Shown here: piece after piece, positions 8,684 through 13,282 of the stretch | Position numbering within the stretch: the first letter of the stretch is position 1 | How the letters are laid out: each line of letters begins with the position of its first letter | NCBI GenBank assembly: GCA_025966215.1 | Contig: JAOPVM010000092.1 | Coordinates: 1 to 13,282 of the forward strand | Reading direction: 5' to 3' | Source of the DNA: Klenkia sp. | Lineage (GTDB): Bacteria > Actinomycetota > Actinomycetes > Mycobacteriales > Geodermatophilaceae | Length of the DNA: 13,282 nucleotides | The notes under the pieces: model-generated | What the model was told of the DNA's origin: nothing | Seen by the model: the letters and a program-made list of their open reading frames with translations, nothing else | Database searches by the model: none | Translations under genes and position numbers: made by a program

Positions 8684-8860
8684 GTGGGCTTCGCCTCCGG
8701 GCTGATCGTCGTGGGCTGCTTCCTGCTCGGTGGCGCCTGGTCGATCTTCCGCGCGAACGACGACGTCGCGGGCCGCACCGGCGGGCAGTGGTTCTTCGCC
8801 GCCGTCCTGCTGGTGGCGGCCGGACTGGCGATCGCGTCGGGCGTGCTGCGCTACTACTGA
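8684..8860 (+). CDS. Small two-helix membrane protein downstream of hisB
   Basis: A 58-residue protein starting at a GTG 11 bases after the hisB TAG. GAGGGG (8675-8680) is purine-rich but only 3 bases from the start, closer than ideal. The sequence has two hydrophobic helices (about 4-21 and 38-56) joined by a polar loop FRANDDVAGRTGG, and ends in RYY. Short spacing and the same strand suggest it is the last gene of the his run. No enzymatic motif is present, and I do not recognise a named family. Its 3' end overlaps the convergent MerR gene by 7 bases. It looks like a real coding sequence because hydrophobicity is organised and the frame is closed at both ends. Confidence 0.7.
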   Translation: MGFASGLIVVGCFLLGGAWSIFRANDDVAGRTGGQWFFAAVLLVAAGLAIASGVLRYY

Positions 8861-9210
8861 CCGGTGCTGGCGAGCCGCTCGGCGAACGCCTCGGCGGTCG
8901 CCAGCTGCCGGTGCAGGCCGGCCACCCGCTCGGCGGCCGCCGTGCGGAAGTGCGTCAGCCGGTCGGCCGGACCGCCGTCGGCCAGCACCTGCAGCAGCTC
9001 GCGCATCTCCTCCAGGGAGAACCCGAGCGGCTTCATCTGCATGACCACCCTCAGCCGCTCCACGTCGGCCTCCACGTACAGCCGGAACCCGCCGTCCGAG
9101 CGGGCCGAGGGCACGGCGAGCCCGACCTCGTCGTAGTGCCGGATGGTGCGCAGGGAGAGCCCGATGCGGTCGGCGACCTCGCCGATCTGCAGGGTGCCCG
9201 CCTCGCGCAT
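8854..9210 (-). CDS. MerR-family transcriptional regulator, cysteine-free
   Basis: 118 residues. The N-terminal winged helix-turn-helix runs from LQIGEVADRIGLSLRTIRHY through GLAVPSARSDGGFRLY (about 7-45), and VERLRVVMQMKPLGFSLEEMR is the typical second MerR segment. A helix from about 82 to 114 probably forms the antiparallel dimer coiled coil. There are no cysteines, so the metal- and thiol-sensing mode of many MerR proteins is excluded. There is also no effector domain beyond the dimer helix. The ATG shares one base with the sulP stop (TGATG), implying coupled translation from the sulP transcript. I infer that it controls its own operon through the palindrome at 10738-10765. The ligand or signal is unknown. 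Confidence 0.93.
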   Translation of the reverse strand: MREAGTLQIGEVADRIGLSLRTIRHYDEVGLAVPSARSDGGFRLYVEADVERLRVVMQMKPLGFSLEEMRELLQVLADGGPADRLTHFRTAAAERVAGLHRQLATAEAFAERLASTGQ

Positions 9211-10685
9211 CAGTGTCCGCCGCCCAGTCGACCGGCCAGCCGCTGGTGGTAGTGCCCGGTCTCCTCGGTCAGGCCGACGATCTGCACCGTCGTCCCGTGC
9301 GCGGCGTACCTGTGCTCGATCGCGTCCAGGACGGCGACGCTGGAGGCGTCCCAGACGTGTGCCCCGGTCAGGTCGACGACGACGTGCGCCGGGTCGGCCG
9401 CGTAGTGGAACCGGCCGACCAGGTCGTTGGTGGAGGCGAAGAACAGCGCGCCGCGGACGACGTAGGTGCGCGTGCCGTCCACGACCTCGCCGCCGGTCAC
9501 GGTGACCAGGTGGGCGACCCGGCGGGTGAAGAGCACGCAGGCGGTGAGCACGCCGACCGCGACGCCGATCGCCAGGTTGTCGGTGGCCAGCACGACGGCC
9601 ACGGTCACCAGCATCACCGCGGTCTCGCTGCGGGGCATCCGGGTGAGCGTGCGCAGGCTGTGCCAGTCGAAGGTGGCGATCGAGACGAAGACCATCACCG
9701 CGACCAGCGCGGCCATCGGGATGACCGCGACGAGATCCCCGAGGACCAGCACGAGCACCAGCAGGAAGACCCCGGCCAGGAACGTGGACACCCGGGTCCG
9801 CGCCCCCGAGCGGACGTTGATCATGGTCTGGCCGATCATCGCGCAACCGCCCATCCCGCCGAACAGACCGGTGACGACGTTGGCCACGCCCTGGCCGACC
9901 GACTCCCGGGTCTTCGAGGAGGGCGTGTCGGTGATCTCGTCGACCAGCTTCGCCGTCATCAGCGACTCCATCAGGCCCACCAGGGCGATGCCCAGCGCGT
10001 AGGGGGCGATGATCGTCAGCGTCGCGGTGCTGATCGGTACGTCGGGGAGGAGCAGCCCGGGCAGGCTGTCGGGGAGTGCGCCCTGGTCGCCCACGGTGGG
10101 CACGTCGATGCCGGCGGCCACCGCGGTCGCCGTGAGGACCACGATCGCGACCAGCGGCGCGGGGACGGCAGTGGTCAGCCGCGGCAGCCCGAAGATGATC
10201 GCCAGCCCGACGGCGGCCATCGGGTAGACCAGCCACGGCACGTCGACCAGCTGCGGCACCTGGGCGGCGAAGATCAGGATCGCCAGGGCGTTGACGAAGC
10301 CGACCATCACGCTGCGCGGCACGAAGCGCATCAGCCGGGCGACCCCGAGCAGGCCGAGCACCACCTGCAGCAGCCCGCCCAGCAGGACGGCGGCGATCAG
10401 GTACTGCAGCCCGTGCTGCGCGACCAGCGGGGCGATGACCAGGGCGACCGCGCCGGTGGCCGCGGAGATCATCGCCGGGCGACCGCCGACGACGGCGATG
10501 GTCACCGCCATGGTGAAGCTGGCGAACAGCCCGACCCGCGGGTCGACGCCGGCGATGATCGAGAAGCTGATCGCCTCGGGGATCAGGGCCAGGGCCACGA
10601 CGAGGCCGGCGAGCACCTCGATGCGCAGCCGGCGCGGGTCCGTGATCGCGGCGAGCCAGTCGGGGGAGCGCAGGGCAGACGTCAT
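9210..10685 (-). CDS. SulP-family inorganic anion transporter with C-terminal STAS domain
   Basis: 491 residues. The N-terminal membrane domain (about 20-390) shows the SulP signature after helix 1 ([19 protein letters not shown]), then [15 protein letters not shown] and the helix-3 stretch [17 protein letters not shown]. It also has [22 protein letters not shown]-type sequence at 276-297. A STAS domain (about 395-485) ends the protein and keeps the W-D-A-S-S segment (445-449). SulP proteins move sulfate, bicarbonate or related anions, usually by proton or sodium coupling; the substrate cannot be read from sequence, and both sulfate and bicarbonate are possible. The ATG at 10685 begins [10 protein letters not shown], and no clear ribosome site precedes it. 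It is transcribed with the MerR gene and against the flanking his genes. Confidence 0.93.
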   Translation of the reverse strand: MTSALRSPDWLAAITDPRRLRIEVLAGLVVALALIPEAISFSIIAGVDPRVGLFASFTMAVTIAVVGGRPAMISAATGAVALVIAPLVAQHGLQYLIAAVLLGGLLQVVLGLLGVARLMRFVPRSVMVGFVNALAILIFAAQVPQLVDVPWLVYPMAAVGLAIIFGLPRLTTAVPAPLVAIVVLTATAVAAGIDVPTVGDQGALPDSLPGLLLPDVPISTATLTIIAPYALGIALVGLMESLMTAKLVDEITDTPSSKTRESVGQGVANVVTGLFGGMGGCAMIGQTMINVRSGARTRVSTFLAGVFLLVLVLVLGDLVAVIPMAALVAVMVFVSIATFDWHSLRTLTRMPRSETAVMLVTVAVVLATDNLAIGVAVGVLTACVLFTRRVAHLVTVTGGEVVDGTRTYVVRGALFFASTNDLVGRFHYAADPAHVVVDLTGAHVWDASSVAVLDAIEHRYAAHGTTVQIVGLTEETGHYHQRLAGRLGGGH

Positions 10686-10737
10686 GACACCGTTCGGGTC
10701 GGGTGCGGGGAGGTGCCGCGACGGTGCGACGGGCGCT

Positions 10738-10765
10738 GACCCTACCCTCACGTGAGGGGAGGGTC
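10738..10765 (-). promoter_or_regulatory. 28-bp palindrome, candidate MerR operator and promoter of the sulP-merR pair
   Basis: A perfect 14-bp core CCCTCACGTGAGGG (10745-10758) is flanked by GACCCT (10738-10743) and AGGGTC (10760-10765), which also pair. Only the 10744/10759 position breaks symmetry. MerR-family operators are palindromes placed between -35 and -10, and CTCACGT/ACGTGAG half-sites are typical as I recall. On the minus strand TAGGGT (10744-10739) could be the -10 and ACGACC (10767-10762) the -35, with the core between them. A start about 47 bases before the sulP ATG would follow. The promoter assignment is tentative; the palindrome itself is read directly. Confidence 0.7.
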
Positions 10766-10861
10766 GTTGGCCGGCAGCGGTGGCCGGACCGGGTACGTCC
10801 GCCCGCGGCGGCGGGGTCGGGCAGCAGCTGCGCTCTCTGCGGGGCGGTCACCGGCGGGTGG

Positions 10862-10886
10862 CCCGGTGGCGGCCACTGGGTAGCGT
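10862..10886 (+). promoter_or_regulatory. Leaderless-type hisH promoter with adjacent imperfect palindrome
   Basis: TAGCGT at 10881-10886 is followed by 7 bases and the GTG start at 10894, matching the actinobacterial TANNNT-N7-RTG leaderless pattern. Directly upstream, CCCGGTGGC (10862-10870) and GCCACTGGG (10872-10880) pair at eight of nine positions around a single central base. That palindrome touches the -10 box and would suit a repressor site, but the high GC content makes chance inverted repeats common. No clear -35 was found. Confidence 0.45.
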
Positions 10887-10893
10887 GGACGCC

Positions 10894-11529
10894 GTGAAGA
10901 AGGTCGTCGTCCTGGACTACGGATCGGGCAACCTGCGCTCGGTCGAACGAGCGGTGGCCCGGGTGGGTGCCGACGTGACGGTGACCGCCGACCCGCACGA
11001 GGCGCTGGCCGCCGACGGGCTCGTCGTCCCCGGGGTGGGCGCGTTCGCCGCCTGCATGGCCGGGCTGCGCGCCGTCGGGGGTCCCCGGGTGATCGGCAAG
11101 CGGCTGGCCGGGGGGCGGCCGGTGCTGGGCATCTGCGTGGGCATGCAGGTGCTCTTCGAGCGCGGTGTGGAGCACGGCCAGGACACCGAGGGCTGCGCCG
11201 AGTGGCCCGGCGTCGTCGAGGAGCTGCAGGCCCCGGTGCTGCCGCACATGGGCTGGAACACGGTGCAGCCCGCCGCGGGATCCCGGCTGTTCGCCGGCAT
11301 CGAGGACCAGCGCTTCTACTTCGTGCACTCCTACGGCGTCCGGGACTTCCCGCTCGAGCACGCCGGCACCGGTCCGCTGACCCCGCCCGCGGTCACCTGG
11401 GCCGAGCACGGCGACCGGTTCGTCGCCGGGGTGGAGAACGCTGCGCTGTCGGCCACCCAGTTCCACCCGGAGAAGTCCGGTGACGCCGGTGCGGCCCTGC
11501 TGACGAACTGGCTCGGCCTCCTGGGGTGA
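10894..11529 (+). CDS. hisH: Imidazole glycerol phosphate synthase, glutaminase subunit
   Basis: A class I glutamine amidotransferase of 211 residues. It hydrolyses glutamine and channels ammonia to HisF, which forms imidazole glycerol phosphate and AICAR. The triad is C81 in [12 protein letters not shown]191 and E193 in [20 protein letters not shown] at the N-terminus and PGVGAF are family signatures, and HMGWN and YFVHSY match HisH of other actinobacteria. GTG at 10894 is chosen because the protein then starts next to [10 protein letters not shown] and fits the leaderless box; an in-frame GTG at 10885 is the alternative. Unlike hisB it stands apart, with the sulP-merR pair on the other strand between them. 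hisA and hisF do not follow within the window. Confidence 0.97.
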   Translation: MKKVVVLDYGSGNLRSVERAVARVGADVTVTADPHEALAADGLVVPGVGAFAACMAGLRAVGGPRVIGKRLAGGRPVLGICVGMQVLFERGVEHGQDTEGCAEWPGVVEELQAPVLPHMGWNTVQPAAGSRLFAGIEDQRFYFVHSYGVRDFPLEHAGTGPLTPPAVTWAEHGDRFVAGVENAALSATQFHPEKSGDAGAALLTNWLGLLG

Positions 11530-11758
11530 CGGGCGCCACCCGGTGACCTGGGGAGCCCCGCGCGCCCCGACGGTGGTCTCGGCTGCCCGGCCGGGCTGCT
11601 CGCCGCCCTGCTGCCGGTCGCGCTGACGAGGCACCGGACGGTCCCGGAGCTGCCGCTCCCCGGGAGCGCCGCCGCGGTGCTGGTGCCACGCGCGGCGGAC
11701 GCCGAGGGGCCAGCGACCTGCCGGGTGTCCTCGCCCGCCCGGTCGACGCGGCCGAGCC
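11530..11758. other. Convergent gap between hisH and the molybdoenzyme gene, with hairpins
   Basis: No supported gene lies here. A perfect 12-bp palindrome GCCCGGCCGGGC is at 11585-11596. A stronger hairpin at 11643-11664 pairs CCCGGAGC (11643-11650) with GCTCC-cc-GGG (11655-11664) around a TGCC loop, giving eight pairs and a two-base bulge. An overlapping inverted repeat GCTCCC/GGGAGC (11655-11667) could compete with it. None is followed by a T tract. One plus-strand frame reads as a hydrophobic Leu/Ala-rich stretch (about 11590-11625), but it has no good start and no recognisable family. Confidence 0.5.
11643..11664. terminator. GC-rich hairpin between convergent genes, possible bidirectional terminator
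   Basis: Eight base pairs with a 4-base loop and a 2-base bulge, placed about 115 bases after the hisH stop and about 95 bases after the stop of the opposing molybdoenzyme gene. The position suits a terminator serving both transcripts. The lack of a T tract on either side keeps the call weak. Confidence 0.3.
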
Positions 11759-12871
11759 CTACTGCAGCGGGAACGGCGGCTGCAGCCACCAGGGCGACTC
11801 CACCAGCTCGACCCTGGTCACCCACTTCACCCACCACACCCCACGCCGGCCCGGGGCGACCAGCCGGACCGGGGCACCGTGCCCGACCGACAGCGGCTCG
11901 CCGGCCGCCGAGGTGGCCAGCAGGGTGGTGTGCGCGTCCCGGACCGGGAACCGGCGCCGGTAGCCGGTGACCGAGGTGACCTCGATGCTGTGCCCCGGGT
12001 CGGCCAGCACGTCGGCGCCGAACCGGTCGGTGAGCAGCCGCGCCAGGGTGGTGCCGGCCCAGTCCTGGGTGGCGTACCAGCCACCGGTGCAGTCCAGCAG
12101 TGCCCGCGCGGTGTCCCGCCCGTCGAGGTCGGCGACCGGCACCTGCTCGCGGCGGCCACCGGCCACCACCTCCACCACGGTGCCGGCCGACTGCGGGACC
12201 GTGTCGCCGGCCCACTGGGTCACCGGCATCGCGTCGGGCTCGTCGGTGCCGCGCTCCAGCGACCCGGTGCCGCGGCGGTCCGCACCCGGGGTGCCGGTCG
12301 CGCGCCAGACCGCCTCCCCGGCGACCCACAGGGCCAGGGACCCGGCGGCCAGCACGCCGGTGCGCAGCAGCACCCGGCGGTCGAGGTCGGCCACCCGGGG
12401 ACGCTGCCGCCGGCCCCACACGTGGACGCCGAGCACGAACACCAGCACGATCGTCGCGCCCACGTGCACCTGCAGCGCCGCGATCGGGGTGCCGGACGTG
12501 GCCCACACGCCGGCCGCGCCCGCGGAGTGCAGCACGCCGCTGACCAGGACCACCGCGACCAGCCCGGTCAGCCAGTACGCCGCCGACGGCGCCCGCCGCG
12601 AGGCCGGGCGGCGCCGGGCCCGCCGGACCACGACGGCCTTCCACGGGAGGAGCAGCAGCAGGCCCAGACCGGCTGCGCCGTGCGCCACCGCGATCACCCG
12701 GCCTGCGGTCGGCGTGCCGACGGCGAAGCCCAGCACCCCGGTGCCGCCGGCGATCAGCAGCAGCCCCAGCAGGCCCAGGTTGGTCCGCCGTCCGGCGCGG
12801 GTGGGCAGCCACCGGTCGGCGGCACGGGACCACCGGTTGCCGGCGTCCGGGCCGGGCTCGTCGGGGACCAC
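11759..12871 (-). CDS. Membrane-anchored molybdopterin-dependent oxidoreductase, sulfite-oxidase fold, with histidine-bearing membrane domain
   Basis: 370 residues in two parts. The N-terminal half has about five helices (32-52, 56-82, 99-115, 132-152, 168-188) with histidines H64, H115, H136 and H150. H136 and H150 lie 14 apart on one helix, as in b-type cytochromes, so haem binding is plausible. The C-terminal part (about 216-362) resembles the sulfite-oxidase molybdopterin domain: C261 in LLDCTGGWYATQDW is the expected molybdenum ligand. LLATSAAGEPLSVGHGAPVR and GVWWVKWVTRVELVES are the conserved closing segments. The usual R-N-H opening of the domain is replaced by MPVTQWAGDTVP, so the substrate may not be sulfite. 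The GTG start at 12871 lies 24 bases after the nitroreductase stop, suggesting one operon. Confidence 0.85.
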   Translation of the reverse strand: MVPDEPGPDAGNRWSRAADRWLPTRAGRRTNLGLLGLLLIAGGTGVLGFAVGTPTAGRVIAVAHGAAGLGLLLLLPWKAVVVRRARRRPASRRAPSAAYWLTGLVAVVLVSGVLHSAGAAGVWATSGTPIAALQVHVGATIVLVFVLGVHVWGRRQRPRVADLDRRVLLRTGVLAAGSLALWVAGEAVWRATGTPGADRRGTGSLERGTDEPDAMPVTQWAGDTVPQSAGTVVEVVAGGRREQVPVADLDGRDTARALLDCTGGWYATQDWAGTTLARLLTDRFGADVLADPGHSIEVTSVTGYRRRFPVRDAHTTLLATSAAGEPLSVGHGAPVRLVAPGRRGVWWVKWVTRVELVESPWWLQPPFPLQ

Positions 12872-12895
12872 GGACCCAGTGTGCGCAGGTCCGCG

Positions 12896-13282
12896 TCACC
12901 AGTGACCCCGGTGCACCACCTCCTCGGTGCCCCGGCGGCCCCGGCGCAGCGACGGCGACCGCCGGTCCTCGGTGCCGGGGTAGCCGATCGACAGGCAGCC
13001 GACGGGGGAGTAGGCAGCCGGGACGCCGAAGGTCGCCCGCAGGCCGGCGACCCGGTCGGGGGGCACACCGAAGAAGCAGGCACCCAGCCCCTCGTCGACG
13101 GCGGTGAGCAGCACCAGCAGCGAGGCCATGCCGGTGTCCACGTCCCAGTAGGGGACCGGCCAGCGGGTCTCGTCCCGGTCGGTCCAGCCCTTGTCGGGTT
13201 CGGCGTAGCGGTCCAGGTAGGCGGCCTTGTGGCTGAACGGCACGACGAGCAGCGGGGCGCGGCGCATCCGGGTCAGCCAGCC
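12896..13282 (-). CDS. Nitroreductase-family flavoprotein, C-terminal part
   Basis: 128 residues plus a TGA stop are visible; the frame runs off the right edge without a stop, so the N-terminus is outside. The sequence WLTRMRRAPLLVVPFSHK, then YWDVDTGMASLLVLLTAVDE followed by GLGACFFGVP, is typical of FMN-dependent nitroreductase-like proteins. In these, the D-x-G-x-A-x-x-x-LLL-x-A helix packs at the flavin and the closing strand reads like PVGCLSIGYPG. A basic tail (RRSPSLRRGRRG) follows. These proteins usually reduce nitro, quinone or related substrates with NAD(P)H, or use a deazaflavin; which applies cannot be told here. It precedes the molybdoenzyme gene by 24 bases on the same strand. 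Confidence 0.85.
   Translation of the reverse strand, partial: GWLTRMRRAPLLVVPFSHKAAYLDRYAEPDKGWTDRDETRWPVPYWDVDTGMASLLVLLTAVDEGLGACFFGVPPDRVAGLRATFGVPAAYSPVGCLSIGYPGTEDRRSPSLRRGRRGTEEVVHRGHW

Noticed and set aside
9213..10739. Plus-strand open frame (508 codons) opposite sulP
   Set aside because: The product would be Gln/His/Arg/Asp-rich with no hydrophobic core or motif. The minus-strand frame encodes a clear SulP transporter with a STAS domain.
9211..11634. Long minus-strand frame leading into the MerR gene
   Set aside because: It crosses sulP and hisH in the wrong frame. The MerR-like part begins only at the ATG at 9210, which is coupled to the sulP stop.
9210..12871. Functional link between the SulP transporter and the sulfite-oxidase-like enzyme as one sulfur pathway
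   Set aside because: The genes are more than 1 kb apart with hisH between them. The SulP substrate is unknown, and the molybdoenzyme lacks the usual opening motif of sulfite oxidases. Proximity alone does not support it.

Overview
The window is very GC-rich, with G or C at most third codon positions and frequent GTG starts. The gene order is actinobacterial: dnaE1, then a LON-domain protein, then hisD-hisC-hisB. I infer a member of the Actinomycetota, possibly near the Geodermatophilaceae. That family guess rests on general resemblance, not on a search.

Layout. The 3' end of a CPBP-family membrane protein (3-119, +) is followed by a 376-base gap holding a perfect hairpin and a short tandem repeat. 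Next comes an intact replicative DNA polymerase III alpha subunit (dnaE, 496-4053, +) with all nine PHP metal-site residues. It is coupled by a GTGA overlap to a four-helix membrane protein resembling DUF2567 (4050-4709, +). A convergent LON substrate-binding-domain gene (4706-5557, -) shares a CTAG tetranucleotide with that gene, so one CTAG supplies both stops. A divergent 102-base region then leads into hisD-hisC-hisB and a 58-residue membrane protein (5660-8860, +). The three his genes overlap by four bases at each junction.

The histidine run is then interrupted by an opposite-strand pair, a SulP anion transporter with a STAS domain (9210-10685, -) and a cysteine-free MerR-type regulator (8854-9210, -), joined by a TGATG stop/start. 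Upstream of the pair is a nearly perfect 28-bp palindrome with a CCCTCACGTGAGGG core, a good candidate operator for the MerR protein. hisH (10894-11529, +) lies beyond it with its own apparently leaderless promoter, and no hisA follows. After a 229-base gap with GC-rich hairpins there is a minus-strand gene that fuses a histidine-bearing membrane domain to a sulfite-oxidase-type molybdopterin domain (11759-12871, -). Upstream of it, probably co-transcribed, is a nitroreductase cut by the window edge (12896-13282, -).

How they work together. HisB, HisC and HisD catalyse the sixth, seventh and last steps of histidine synthesis. HisH is the glutaminase half of the HisH-HisF synthase, whose partner is outside the window. 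The SulP-MerR pair looks like a self-contained, autoregulated transport cassette. No CRISPR array, insertion sequence, phage gene, tRNA or rRNA was recognised. The points most worth following are the MerR operator and its cassette inside the his region, and the membrane-anchored molybdoenzyme of unknown substrate.
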